64,000 nt of DNA from Lepisosteus oculatus (GCF_040954835.1 NC_090709.1:43346490-43410489); one strand, 5' to 3'. Positions 20,750-31,614 are shown, counted from the first letter of the stretch. The notes: generated by a model not told the origin, from the letters alone. Program-made: numbers and translations.

Positions 20750-21100
20750 TTTTTCATAGTTTCTTCAAATCCTTCATTTGAACGTCGATTTTGAAGGATA
20801 TTGATGATAATACCACATAAATTGTGGTTTTCTTGTGATCGCCAATTTTATTCAAATATCAGCCTTTTTTACGGTTCCTTGCGTGTTTCACAAGGTATAA
20901 TAGCCCCCCTCGCATCCTCAGCTAACATATTTTAAAATTACAATAGCTTATACAGCATGCATGTTTACATTTATATTAAAATTAAAGTAAATATACCAGA
21001 ATACATACAGTGCTAACCCAATAATTCTTGTCAGGTTCTCCAACAAATCTGCGTTGTTATTTTAACATGTTTCAGCTGAGGGTGCAAAAGGAGTATAAAT
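20750..21100 (-). repeat. Inverted copy of the hAT-associated repeat
   Basis: Reverse complement of about 10790-11110: AAATCCTTCATTTGAACGTCGAT, ATTGTGGTTTTCTT and CATCCTCAGCTAACATATTTT all recur. Lies directly after the tRNA-Leu locus. Confidence 0.6.
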
Positions 21101-21859
21101 GAATTTTCCCGCCAGCCGTTCAAAGACCAAATTCCATGAGTGAACATTATTTTCTCAGAAGTTGCCGGCATTGGACTTTGCCGGTGGTATTGAATTATAT
21201 CCACAACTGTTGTAGTAGTACCTTCTTGAAATTCGACACGTGCAAAGCACTCGTAATATCATAGGTGTTAAAGTTCGCTGAGTCTATTCGAGTCATGGTG
21301 TGTATCCCTGCCTATCATTGGGAGACGGGTAGCTTTTTTACACTCAGATTCCAATCTTCAATGCTTTGTGTGAGAGCTTACATAACTTTCATTTTCTCAC
21401 ATTTTCTGACGACTGTTCCAAAGGGGCACCCTGTCAATTCCGAATGCTTTTCAAAAATCTGCCAGCATGTTTGATTATTGTCATTTCATTTCGAAAAAGT
21501 TCAATATTGATCATAACTAAAGAAAATAATGATCACGAACAAAAAAGGGATAAAGATGCGAGTCGATCTTGAATCACAGCTGGGTGGCACGGTCTTCTGT
21601 TCTGATATGGTTGTACGAGAAACAGGAGGAATCGCCAATCTCCTATAGAACATGAGTTGAATCAGGAGTGAGACATTTCGTATACTCGTGCATATGTCAA
21701 CGCCTGACCTACATCGTAAAACTAACATTAAGTTGTCAGAGACATTCATTTATATACAAACAAGAGACAGACCAAGTAATAATTCTACATTAGTTCAGGT
21801 GGGTAAACCTGAACTAACTAACTAACTAATAAGCCTATTAATAATTCTACATTAACGTG
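21101..21859. other. No gene recognised
   Basis: AT-rich. TAATTCTACATTA is repeated at 21780 and 21840 around a run of ACTAA units; otherwise featureless. The start resembles 49480-49560, probably another scrap of the hAT-associated repeat. Confidence 0.35.
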
Positions 21860-22055
21860 TCCTACACTGATCAGACTAATTGACATGGTCTGATTCAGAG
21901 CCTGTGCAGTTCGTGCTAATTACAACAAGGACAGTTCTGAACCCTCATCACCGAACTGAGCACAAGTTCAGCTGTTCTCCAGTTTTGTTACGCATGGTTT
22001 TTCATTGCAATTGAGTTCAGAGCTGGAGCTGAACTCCAGACAGTACAGTGTTTTG
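21860..22055 (+). repeat. Dispersed repeat, copy 1 (partner 53985-54155)
   Basis: CAGTTCGTGCTAATTA, CACAAGTTCAGCTG, CATGGTTTTTCATTGCAATTGA and CTCCAGACAGTAC recur in order in the partner. Internal GAGCT/AGCTC palindromes suggest a MITE. No terminal repeats could be fixed. Confidence 0.5.
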
Positions 22056-22619
22056 GGTAAGTTGTCGAAATTCGCATGAGGCTGCAGACAACTTACCTAA
22101 AGTGTGTTCTATAGCTTTCAGGTGGAGTTCATTTATATAAAAGAATGTAAGTGGTATAAACGAAACAAGCCAGACGGCAGTCCAACCTACAGTATAATTT
22201 TCTGATGGAAGTCCTGACGCGTTATTCATTACGCCACTGACCCTGCTATTGTAGTGCTAAAATAAAACACGTTTTCTACATTTATATCTGTTTAAAAATC
22301 ACTATCTAAAAAAGACAAAGGGTTTGTGTGTCGCGCTAAAATTCCGCTTCATTTCGAATGCAAATAAAAACCATTTTGTTCCAAGAAATCATAAATTTGT
22401 CACATCCTTCATACTACTAATAAGTATACGAATAAATACTCGGAAGAAGCCGGTCAGGTATTAGAGAGATTTAAAATCGGATCGGAGGATTTAGAGTCCA
22501 GACTGCAAACCAACAGCTGACACAGGTCTTTTATAGAACCGTTTTGATTTCCTCTACTTTGTCCCCGTGACGTCATTGTCCTGCTCACAGCCGAGCCCGA
22601 CACACATCTGGTTTCTGTC
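22056..22619. other. No gene recognised
   Basis: Spacer without recognisable structure. Confidence 0.3.
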
Positions 22620-22862
22620 GCTGGGCGCACACACTGCGGTCCATGCGGGTCCTAATACCCCAGTACAATGACGGGGACACTAAACTAAACAGGTGCCGTC
22701 CTTCGGCTGAGACGTAAAACCGAGGTCCTGTGATCATTCAGGAGAATGGTGGTGGTGGAGGGGAGTCCCCATTACCTGTAAAGCGCATTGAGTGGAGTAT
22801 CCAGAACAGCGCTATATAAGTGTAAGCAATAATGATGATGATGATGATGATTATTATTATAA
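22620..22862 (+). mobile_element. SINE/LINE-tail-like repeat ending in (GAT)n
   Basis: Contains the phrase GAGACGTAAAACCGAGGTCCTG and ends AAAGCGCATTGAGTGG...AGCGCTATATAAGTGTAA then (GAT)n(ATT)n, a tail common in fish non-autonomous retroposons. No tRNA head seen, so probably a truncated copy. Confidence 0.55.
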
Positions 22863-23939
22863 TGTAAAATGCAATAAAAAAAATCAAACTTTGATTCAAA
22901 ATAGATTAATGTAAAAACTGATAAAGCTAATGCTTTTTTCAGGGCTATATCTACATTTTTTTTTAAAACCGAAGTCTGTCGCGATTGTGAGAGTTAGAGA
23001 GTTATGTCTTCCAGCGGGTGCCTTCATATCATGAGCGTCAGTCTCGCCCGTAGCTGCGAGAAGGTTAAAAGCGCACAAGTGATCTGTAGACGATGTTCGG
23101 GGAAGAAATAATTCTGTTTTCAGCACAGGGAGTGAGAATGAGCTCAGCCCGGCTCCCAGCAGAATCCATTCTGGTTTGGTTACTGTTAGACTGTGCGTCT
23201 GAGGCTCTTTGGATCGCAACGTAAAAAAAACAATTGTTCACATCGTGTGACTTCCACGACAGGAAGGAAAGATATCACTTTAAAAAATCAGAACTGAAGA
23301 TTTGGATCCTGGGCCTCAACTTAAAAATAAACAGAGTTTAACGACAGGAAATTGATTCCAGTTGTCAGATCACATATACGCATACCTTAGCTTTGTGCAA
23401 CAACCTGAAACTTTCAGGTACCATAAATAATATTATTGCTAAACATATGCCATTCTAATCTGCAAGCGACCAGAATATAGAATACGAATTTTTGTGCTTT
23501 GGAAGCGCTGGCCTACCTGTATCAAAATATCAGATTGTGTTTCTGCAACATTTCATGCATAGTACGCCATTTTATCTAAAACAGTCACAACGAGGGCTTT
23601 ACATGCAGTCTGGGGTGTTTTCCCCTTCTATATTTTTGCCACTTTATATCGAACTTGTTATACTCCTAGAAGTGCACAGTAGCTTGTACTTAATAAAAAT
23701 GTACAATTCACCGCTGGTATGAACAGATGTGTGCCGTGTTTGCCTTTGTAAGCATTTGTTTAAAAAATAAGTTCACAATACGATAAAAACACAGAAAGCA
23801 CAAACTTTATAATACAACGATACAAAATCAATACCAAATCATTATGCCAATTAAGTAACTATCCTTTGAAAACAGAGAACACCTTTATATCTACAAAAAA
23901 CTTGACATTTGTATGTATTTTTGAATTACAAAGCAGACA
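22863..23939. other. No gene recognised
   Basis: About 1.1 kb of AT-rich sequence. Short open frames do not resemble known proteins. Confidence 0.35.
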
Positions 23940-24000
23940 GTGTAGTCCCTTAATTCAAAGATCAGATCTTGGCCAAAACAAGACAATCAGTGTAGGACAG

Positions 24001-25776
24001 CTACCGCGTTTTCCACAGACCCAGCTTCGCGTTCACCTTGGCGATCCTCTCGGTCCAGTTGTTGGTCTCGTTGTCCTGGCTCTGGAAGGAAACCCCCAGT
24101 ATTTTGAGGGGCTCCGTGCAGAGCTCGAGACCCTCCGGCGCCGTCGTCCTGTGCTTCAGAACTTCAGTTTGCTCTTTCGGCGGTTGAGCTTCGACCCCGA
24201 GGCTCTGGAGTATTGCTCCATGACCTGCAGGGCCCTCCTCAACCCCCTGTCCGACCTCAGGAACAGCGAACTGGGAGATCTTCAGGGTTTCCCCCGCGCC
24301 TCCCGGTATCTCCAGGCCGTCGATGACAGGGTCCCGTCTCACCGTCTCTGCTAAGGGCTCTTGAAGAGCAGGTAGATGATGCCCTCCCTCATGGTGTCTC
24401 CCCCGGCGGAAGATCTCCTGCGCCACTTCCACCAGATCTGCCGCCAGGGTGTCCCAGAAGCAGGTGTAGAGTTCCTTTGGGAGTCCGTCCGGCCCCGGCA
24501 CCTTGCCATTCTCCATGGACAAGAGCGCCGCCTTCAGCTCCTCGGCCGCGATCGGACCCTCCAAGTCCTCCCTCACCTCCTCCGGTACTCGTGCCTTCAG
24601 CTCCTCCAGAAAAGCATCGCCTGCCTCCACCTCCGTCTGCTTTTCTGAAAAGAGCTCCGTGTAGAAAGCGGTGGCCGCTTCTACCTTGTCGCTCTCGTCC
24701 AGCACTTCCTCTCCATCTCCCCGTCTCAGGCCGTGGATCACCCTCTTTTTCTGAGCTCCTCGGACCTGATTGAGTTTGCGGAGCCTCTCCTTCAGGTCCC
24801 GTGCCCGGGCTGAATTGAAGGCTCCTCCCCCGTTAGCCGAGCTGTACTCCTCCTCTAGTTGTCTCTGGAGTCGTGCAGCTTCCTTCCTCTCCCTGGCCGC
24901 CTTCCATCTACAGTACGTCTGCGCCAGGGTTCGGGTCCTGTCTTTCACCGACTCCCACCATTCCACCATGGAGCTGTAGCCGTCTCTCAGATCGACCCAG
25001 CTCGCGTAGTCTTTACGGAACAGTGCCTTGAAGTCGTCTTCCTCCAGTATCTCCCGGTTCAGCTTCCAGTACCCACGACCGAATGCCGGCAGGTTGGTGT
25101 TAGCCACCACCGTCAAGCGCTCGTGGCTGGAATACCACTCCGGGGACACCGTCGCCGACTCCAGGGAGCAGGTCGTGTGCAGAAAGATGTAGTCCAGGCG
25201 GCTGCACACTCCCCGGGAGTTTTTCCATGTCGTTCCGGCGTCGTTAGGGCGGCACCGTCTGAAACCGTCTACCAGGGAGAACTGCTTGAGTAGCGACTCC
25301 AGCTCTGCCGAGCTAGCATCGCTCCCCTTCTCCCGGTCGACGTTGAAGTCCCCGCCAAGCACCACCTGTCTGTTGGTGGTGCAGCAGCTGGCCAGGTCAG
25401 CAAACACTTCCTTCCGGATAGAGGGTTCCGTCGGAGCATAGACGTTAATTGCTCTCAACTTCTGCCCCCTCCAGTCGATGTCTGCGACCAGGATCCGGCC
25501 CTGCACCACCGAGAAGGAGGAAACCAGCGTCATCTCTGGGTTTCCGAGGAGGATTCCCACTCCGGAAGAGTGGACCCCTCCTACGCTCCAGCATGATTCT
25601 CCCTTCGTCCATTCCCTGGAGAATGTCAGCTTGTCGCTTTCATCCTTCAGGTGGACCTCCTGTAAGAAACAAACTGAGAAAGACTTTGAGGCCAGATCAT
25701 GAAAGACTCCCCGTCTTTTCACCGGGTCTCTTAGCCCTCTCACGTTAGTTGTTAGAAAGGTAAGTTTCACAATCAT
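24001..25776 (-). pseudogene. ORF2 of second LINE: endonuclease and partial RT
   Basis: 591-codon open frame. The APE-type endonuclease is complete: TTNVRGLRD at residue 9, FLQEVHL near 36, VLGGDFNVD near 142, SRLDYIF near 190, SSHERL near 217. The RT starts with NGKVPGPDGLPKELY near 430 but then jumps to the thumb region LKILGVSF near 555; RT core blocks including the FADD/YMDD active site are missing. The reading ends at KTR, where first-family ORF2 continues for a long stretch, so the 3' part is also lost. Confidence 0.85.
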
Positions 25777-26069
25777 GATTAAACAAGTGAAAGTTGAACC
25801 TCCTCTCTTTGTGCTTACAGTGGAAAACTTGGGAGTCTACATCGGGGCACTGTTTAGCCTAGATGTAACTACTCTCGTTCGGGTCCTGGGGGGAATATGC
25901 TGGGCTCCCTCCAGGTCTCGCTGGGGACTGAAAGGTAAACATGCTGGACAGGTCCAGCCCTACCATCAGTCCCGGCTCCAGGGCGGCTTCAAAGTAATCT
26001 TGTCTTCTTCGAGGATACTCTCCGCCACCGCTTCGGGAAGGCTTTTTTCTTCCCTTTCTCCAGGAGTTT

Positions 26070-26280
26070 CGGGGACCTCCAGTTGCTCCTGGGCCTTGGG
26101 GGAGGGGGGCTCCACTTCCTGGGCTGCCTCTTCCTGTTGTTCCTAGGCCTCGGGGGAGGGGGTTCTGACTTCCTGGGCTGCCTCTACCTGATGTCCCTGG
26201 GCCTCGGGGGAGGGGGTTACCTCTTCCTGGGCTGCCTCCTCTGGTTGTTCCTGGGCCTCGGGGGAAGAAAGTTCTAGTCC
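26070..26280 (-). repeat. ~60-bp tandem repeats coding a Pro/Glu-rich tract in LINE ORF1
   Basis: Three to four copies of GGGCCTCGGGGGAGGGGG..CTTCCTGGGCTGCCTC (plus-strand view). On the coding strand each encodes roughly AQE-V-TPSPEAQ.Q-E-A. Low-complexity linker after the knuckle. Confidence 0.75.
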
Positions 26281-26359
26281 TAGAGGAAACGGTTCTCCCT
26301 TACCACTCTTTTCTTTTGTCCTTCCGAAGGTGGATCCGCCCTGCATCTCTTCTCCCGCT

Positions 26360-27003
26360 TTCTCTTACCCTTCTTGCTGGGAGTTATTAGGGCCCTTCCT
26401 CCGGTCAGCCATTTTGTCCGTCGTCCTGGCAGCCATCTTGTGGCACTGGTGCGGCTGGGGGTGTGGCCTCGGCAGTTTCGGTTCTCTGCGGGGGAGGTGC
26501 GGGTTCTTTGTTCTCACCTCTCTCCCTTTGTCTTGAGACTGGTTTCTGCCGGCCGGCTTCCACCACCTGCGCAAACGAAGGTTTGCTTACCTTGCATTGG
26601 TGAAGGAGGTGTCCCTCGGCGCCGCATCCGTCGCACTTTTTGGCAACAAGTAAGGGTTGTATGTGAGGACTGTGATGGTCCTCTGGTTTGTCTTCCTCAT
26701 AGGCTCCGGCCTGAAATCTGAGAAACGGGGGTGCTTACCTTTTTCTCTGATCATTTTCGTTGCCTTTTCATATGAGGCGTCCGTGGCCATGTAGGCCTCC
26801 ATGTATCTCTCTGCCTTGTTGTCTTGCAGGCAGTAGAGATCTCCGGCCACCAACTGCAGGATCCCTCTCAGGAAGGTAATGAAAAAGGATTTCGCAGTTG
26901 GCATCGCCTCTGTTTTCTTGGTCCAGTGGAACCGGATCAGTGTCTTCTTGTCTGCCATCTGGAAAGGAGAAAAAAGAAAAAAGGAGAGAAAGAGAGAGAG
27001 CAA
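26360..27003 (-). pseudogene. ORF1 of second LINE, N-terminal part with CCHC knuckle
   Basis: The frame from 27003 (internal start MADKKTLIRFHWTKK) gives an N-terminal domain of about 100 residues. At 26590-26640 another frame encodes CDGCGAEGHLLHQC, a CCHC knuckle, so the ORF is frame-disrupted. The downstream part (26070-26280) is a Pro/Glu-rich repeat tract. Confidence 0.7.
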
Positions 27004-27109
27004 GGTCCTGTGGAGAGGAGGGTTTAGCTGCTAAAGGAGCAGCGAGTGAGCCCTGGACTTTGTCCTTGTGTGCAAAGCCCAGCTAGGTGCAGGCGCAGGA
27101 GGAGAGAGA

Positions 27110-27335
27110 GAGAGGGAGCGGATAGCGCTTCCGAGTCTCGAGGAAGAAAGCAAGCACCGCGGGCAGGCCACGAGTACCCACTCCAAGCCAAGAGGCCAAG
27201 GAGGTGGAGCAAGAGAAAGGGAGCGGATAGCGCTTCTGAGTCTCGAGGAAGAAAGCAAGCACCGCGGGCAGGCCACGAGTACTTACTCCCAGCCAAGAGG
27301 CCAAGGAGGCGGAGCAAGAGAAAGGGGGAGGGGAG
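27110..27335 (-). repeat. Two ~113-bp tandem monomers in the LINE 5'UTR
   Basis: GGATAGCGCTTCCGAGTCTCGAGG through GGAGCAAGAGAAAGGGAGC at about 27118-27230 recurs almost unchanged at 27230-27340. Tandem 5'UTR monomers are used as promoters in some LINEs (mouse L1); that role here is inference. Confidence 0.75.
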
Positions 27336-27506
27336 AGGAGAGAGCAGAGAGAGAGAACGTTGCTGCCGGATCCCACCCAGCACAGCTGCTGCTTGGCCTT
27401 AACCCCCTAGGCTCAACCTAGGGCGATACCAGCTCAAGCACTCTTCAGGATCTTCGATCGCCTTCTAGAACTTTGGAAAGACAAGAACTGCGGGCATGCC
27501 ACTTGA

Positions 27507-27527
27507 ACTTGATCTTAGCCAAAAGGC
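27507..27527 (-). pseudogene. U2 snRNA relic (nt 12-32)
   Basis: Minus strand reads GCCTTTTGGCTAAGATCAAG plus T, 21 nt identical to vertebrate U2 nt 12-32, including the segment upstream of the branch-site region. On the U2 3' side the second LINE begins; on the U2 5' side the third LINE begins in opposite orientation, so the first 11 nt and the promoter are gone. TCAAGT is doubled at the LINE junction. Confidence 0.8.
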
Positions 27528-28793
27528 TGATAAAATCGGATTCCAGCTCACTGGCCCTGCAAAACTTAGTTCAAGACTTTAAACTCTCAGACACATATAG
27601 ATGTATATATCCCACAACAGCAGGATATACATGGTCAGGGAGGAATAGCAGCTCCAGAATTGACTATTGCTTTGTCTCAGAGAGAGTGAAAGTTGCTGGG
27701 GTCACTCTTCAGCCTGTCTTCTTCTCAGATCATCAGGCTTTAGGGTGTAGAGTGGAACTCCAGGGCGGGACTGTCTTTGGCCCAGGCCTCTGGAAACTCA
27801 ACACAAAGCTGCTAGAGAACGAGGGGGTAATATCCCGCTACAAAGAGAAACTATCACAGTGGCTGTCCTTGCAGTGTCTGTACGGGTCAGTAGGAGAGTG
27901 GTGGGAGGAGGTGAAGGTTAGGACAAAGGCCTTTTTCATGGCTGAGGGAAGGAAGGCTGCTGCCAGACGGAGAGGAGTGCTAGCCAGGAAACAGAGGCAG
28001 CTGCAGCGTCTCTACACGATGCTGCACAGTGGCTTCGATGTGCTCGAGGATATCACCCTTTTAAAAAAAAACATCCGGAGCATAGTCGAAGAAAGCAGTC
28101 GAGGAGTGCTGTTAAGAAGCAGAGTGCAGTTCTTGGAAGAAAATGAGAAGTGTACTCGCTTCTTTTTCAGGAAAGTGGTAGGCTCCAAGTCTGTCATGGA
28201 AAGTGTAGTTGATGAGGAGGGAAGAGAGAGTACAGAGCTGAGTGCTATCCTCTCCTGCATCGAGGCCTTCTTGTCACGGACGTCCAAGGGGACTAACCGT
28301 GGGGAGCAGAAGTGTGGAAAAAGACCCATATGCGTAGCGGCGAGACGGGAAAAAGGCCCGGGCTCATTAGTGCAAAGAGTTCAGGAATGCCGTATAGAAA
28401 CCTGTGCCCTCAGGGAGCGGACGTGGGGCGCCCTGGTGCTAGGCGGGTCTCAGGACATCCGAACGTCAGTGCTGAGCGAGGACAGAGTGCAAGACCCGGA
28501 AATATATAGCCTAAGGGAAAGAGAGGGACAGGAAGGACAGCAGACCAGAAACTAGGGACAGGACAGAGAAGGACCGCCCTCTGGCTGCAGAGGGCGTGAC
28601 ACTTCTACTCAAGACTGTACAGCTCTACAGAGGTAAAGGATGAAGAAATTCATTTTTTTACCTCAAAGCTAGAAAACGTTTTGAGTGAAGAAGATAGGGA
28701 AGTACTTGAGGGGGATTTGACAGTAGAAGAACTGAGAGGCTATGGAGAGCTTACAGAAGGGGAAATCTCCGGGTGCTGACAGGCTCCCTAAAG
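27528..28793 (+). mobile_element. Truncated copy of the first LINE family (plus strand)
   Basis: Matches the ORF2 of the 1-4155 LINE from GATAAAAT.GGATTCC (minus about 2165) to CTCCCTAAAG (minus about 1233): endonuclease C-terminus to the start of RT. Identity by eye is very high. The 5' end meets the U2 relic; the 3' end is cut and joined directly to a tRNA array unit. A solo LTR (28272-28601) splits it. Confidence 0.88.
28272..28601. mobile_element. Solo LTR (330 bp) with 5-bp target duplication
   Basis: Begins TGTCACGG and ends GGGCGTGACA (TG...CA, with the inverted ends TGTCACG/CGTGACA), flanked on both sides by CTTCT. The uninterrupted LINE sequence at minus about 1427 supplies the empty site. 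Gypsy-type fish LTRs often have such ends; the family is inferred. Confidence 0.7.
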
Positions 28794-29361
28794 GGGCGTC
28801 TGCTTTTACTACTTGCACGAATGAAGGCAAAAAAAAGCCAATCGATGTGAAAGAACGGCGCTTTACAGAGGAGTACTGCCTGACTGGATCGTTGATGAAC
28901 GACAGAGGCCACTCCGACCTCTTCTCGGTTTTCTTCAATGACTTACTAAGGATCTTCTTCACATTCGCCCATGCAGGGGAAGCCAGTTACACCAAAGCAA
29001 ACGCAGGAAAGTGCAATTCAAGCAGAGACCAGGAGGGACTTGTTTACACCGAGAGTGGTCGGAGAATGGAACAATGCACCCAGCCCTGTTGCTGGAGCCG
29101 ATTCTTGATGAGATCTTGAGCTCACTAAGAAGCCCCCGCTGGATGCTAATCTTTCTGTTGTTCTTGCAGGTCCTGCGCTGCTTTTGAGCCGACAGTGCTC
29201 GTCCTGGTCTGTCGGCACAGCCCAATTGCAAATGATCGGCTCCGCGTACAGAAGGAACGTGCGTTTGGTACAAGAGTGCACGAAGGCACCGGAAATACAT
29301 TGGGAACAAATGACCGGTCGCTCAAGACCTCTGTGAAGTACAGGAGCGTGCAAAACGAGGC

Positions 29362-29434
29362 TGTTTCCACCCGGTCTCGAACCGGGGACCTTTCGCGTGT
29401 TAGGCGAACGTGATAGCCGCTACACTACGGAAAC
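29362..29434 (-). tRNA. tRNA-Val (AAC), unit A
   Basis: 73 nt, GTTTCCGTAGTGTAGCGG start, anticodon loop CTAACAC giving AAC, T arm CCCGGTTCGAGACCGGG perfect, acceptor 3' GGAAACA side intact. TTTT lies 6 nt downstream. Looks functional. Confidence 0.95.
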
Positions 29435-29543
29435 CTGCAGGGACCACTGCTGGTGTCTCGCTTGCGTTTCGGGCTGAGAAAGGGACGCGTCACTTTAGGC
29501 AGGGGGCGCTGGAGAGAGGAACAAAGGGCGCGATGAAACAAAA

Positions 29544-29616
29544 TGCCGAAACCCGGGATCGAACCAGGGACCTTTAGATCTTCAGTCTAACGCTCTCCCA
29601 ACTGAGCTATTTCGGC
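29544..29616 (-). tRNA. tRNA-Phe (GAA), unit A
   Basis: 73 nt, GCCGAAATAGCTCAGTTGG start, anticodon GAA, T arm CTGGTTCGATCCCGG standard. TTTTG follows immediately, a good Pol III terminator. The unit B copy is truncated, so this is the only whole Phe gene in the window. Confidence 0.96.
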
Positions 29617-30640
29617 GGTGCGCAAATCCCACAGCCACCTGCTCCAGCCTTCCTCTGTTGTGGCATGAGCGCACCAAGAGTAGCGGGACAGTGTTGCAGG
29701 AACGTCACTCAGAAGGAAAGCCACCCAGCTGCGCCCTCTGAGCTCTGTCCAGCGCATCTTCCTCGCATGGACTCCTGCCTGCGACGGGCAGGAAACAATT
29801 AGCAAGAACAGAACGACACCCCATGGGTGTCTCATGACCGCACCTTAGGTTGTGACACGTGCAGGTGTGAGGGGTTGCCGGGCTACTTTGGAGCAGAGCT
29901 TGGGCGGAGGGGGGGCGGGAAAGCAGACAAAGAGGTGACACCTCAAGGTCTGCACGATCACAGCTCTCCGCCGCCCCAGGCTTCCGCTCGATAAGCTACT
30001 GGACACACCCGCCCCTCCTCACACAGACCGTGGAAAAGCCCCCGAGTGGGAGGGCTCTCTCTTCCTCCCAGGAGCTCTTGGACACGACGCACAGACAGGG
30101 CGCGGGGAGCCGCCGCCTGCAAACACGGCTCCAGGCAGGACTCCACTCCGCAGGAGCCGCAGAGCAGAGGAGATGAGGGCAGCTTAGCTCCTGTGCAGAG
30201 ACCTGAGCTGTTGTTGCTGTGGATGCTGTCTTTTCTGCACTCGGGGTAGGAGTGAATGTTGAGTTGCCCTTAGAAATGAAGCAGAGCACTTCAACGGCAC
30301 GGGTGTGTGTGTGTGCGCCCTGGTGATTCTGGGAGACAGATCGAACCTGGGCTAAAAGAGAGGGGGCTTAGCCCTCTTCCATTTGCTAGTTCAAAGTTGT
30401 ACAACCCATTTGTATCTGCTAGGCGGCGCAGTCGTCGTGCACAAAGAACGTTTTGAAAAGCGTCAAAGGCAAGTCATTCCGAGTTGGTCGTTTGTGTTTT
30501 CCGTTCAGACGCGAAATGCTGAAATGATCTCTCGGCTCCTCGGTTGTCATTTCTGCTCCGTAAAGGGATCACAGCACGCGTCGGCTTCCAGCACGGTGGG
30601 TCGGGACACGATGCCGGGGGTCGGAGAGAGCGATGTCTTC

Positions 30641-30699
30641 CTCGTTAGTATAGGAACTGTCACCTATCCCCACCTGTCACGCGGGAGACCGGGGTACAT
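30641..30699 (+). pseudogene. tRNA-Asp relic, unit A
   Basis: TCCTCGTTAGTATAG, then altered sequence, then CCTGTCACGCGGGAGACCGGGG: the D arm is disrupted and the sequence leaves tRNA homology before the acceptor 3' strand. Same lesion as the relic at 33917, so they share an ancestor. Confidence 0.8.
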
Positions 30700-30847
30700 C
30701 AGGACGCGCATTGAAGTGAAAGCAGGATGCGCTGTGACATGCACTGTGCAGATCCCGCCACACTAAGAGGTGGGTCCAGTGGGTCTGTTCGATCACAGCG
30801 CTAGGCGAATCCCCAATCCCCTTTTGTGCCTGGCGACAAAAGATGTC

Positions 30848-30920
30848 TGTTTCCACCCGGTTTCGAACCGGGGACCTTTCGCGTGTGAGGCGAACGTGAT
30901 AACCACTACACTACGGAAAC
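30848..30920 (-). tRNA. tRNA-Val (CAC), unit A
   Basis: 73 nt, GTTTCCGTAGTGTAGTGG start, loop CTCACAC giving CAC, T arm CCCGGTTCGAAACCGGG perfect. TTTTG follows about 7 nt downstream. Looks functional. Confidence 0.95.
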
Positions 30921-31213
30921 GGTGGTAAGATGTGTCCAGCGGCCCAGTGCTGAGCTTCGCCAATGCGATTCAGCTGCTTCCAGTGCCTTTATTGGAGTGC
31001 GCTGATGGACCGTGCTCTCTCTCCAGAGACCAGCACGCCTGTCATGGACGGAGCAGGAAAGGCGGCGCCACATTCTACAGCCCTCTCCACGCAATCGACG
31101 AAATCGGGCTACTGAAGTGGAGAAAATCGCCTCTCCAGAAAGTGCAAATATCATCTTGGAGACTATAAATCCTATTGCCGAAGGTCAGCCCTGTCTACCA
31201 GAGTAACCCTCCC

Positions 31214-31262
31214 ACAGCGATGATCAGCTCGTCTCACACGCGAGAGGTTTCGGTTGGAAACA
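31214..31262 (+). pseudogene. tRNA-Val(CAC) relic, unit A
   Basis: GTCTCACACGCGAGAGG and GGTTGGAAACA match the anticodon arm and 3' end of tRNA-Val; the 5' half is gone. The unit B counterpart is at 34494-34540. Confidence 0.55.
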
Positions 31263-31351
31263 AGCGCCCCCTCTTCTCGCACGTTTTGCACGTTCGAGTA
31301 GTTTTAATGCGGCTCTTTCGTACACGGTGCTGATCTTTTGGAAAGCAGGAG

Positions 31352-31413
31352 GCAAAACCGAGTCGAACCGCCTGGGTGAAAACCAGGAACCCTAACCGCT
31401 AGACTATATGGCA
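31352..31413 (-). pseudogene. tRNA-Glu relic, unit A
   Basis: The anticodon arm CCTGGTTTTCACCCAGG and the TAGCGGTTAGG D arm are kept, but the T arm and acceptor are deleted or changed. The intact homolog is at 34641-34712. Confidence 0.8.
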
Positions 31414-31614
31414 GCGAACAACCATGCTGTTCCCGGCATCATGCAAGCAAACTACATAACTATGAGAAAACACGCAAGAGAGTTGTCACTCAGAGTGTCG
31501 AAGGGTCGATGTATACTGGGGCTCAGTTGAAATGCAACGTCAGGACTTTTCCGAATTATGTCACACGAAGAGAGCACAGCCCTTTCCGCCCTGCTGCGTG
31601 TGTCTCGGTAACTC

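Larger units (their letters stand above)
23940..27506 (-). mobile_element. Second Tx1-family LINE, damaged, with 5' end in U2 snRNA
   Basis: Minus-strand two-ORF LINE. From its 5' end: 5'UTR with tandem monomers (27110-27335), ORF1 with a CCHC knuckle (about 25790-27003), ORF2 (about 25776 down to 23940). Its 5' end directly abuts 21 nt of U2 snRNA in sense orientation (27507-27527). ORF2 lacks most of the RT core and is cut short after the RT thumb, so the copy is inactive. Insertion in U2 is known for the Tx1-clade family Keno; this may be a Keno relative, but that is inferred from target and layout only. Confidence 0.75.

Noticed and set aside
23958-23985. A second U2-like stretch (GATCTTGGCCAAAAC) at the 3' side of the second LINE, which could have been the target duplication.
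   Set aside because: Read on the minus strand it is in register with ORF2 coding sequence (CLVLAKI aligned to KVLVIKA of the first LINE), so the match is coincidental.
24477-25748. Plus-strand open frames opposite the second LINE ORF2.
   Set aside because: Pro/Ser/Arg-rich antisense shadows of a GC-rich coding region.
26070-26346. Possible stand-alone repeat protein (PSPEAQ repeats).
   Set aside because: It lies in ORF1 of the second LINE, downstream of its CCHC knuckle, as a low-complexity linker.
27024-27421. Overlapping repetitive frames on both strands.
   Set aside because: Explained by the two 113-bp 5'UTR monomers of the LINE, not by a repeat protein.
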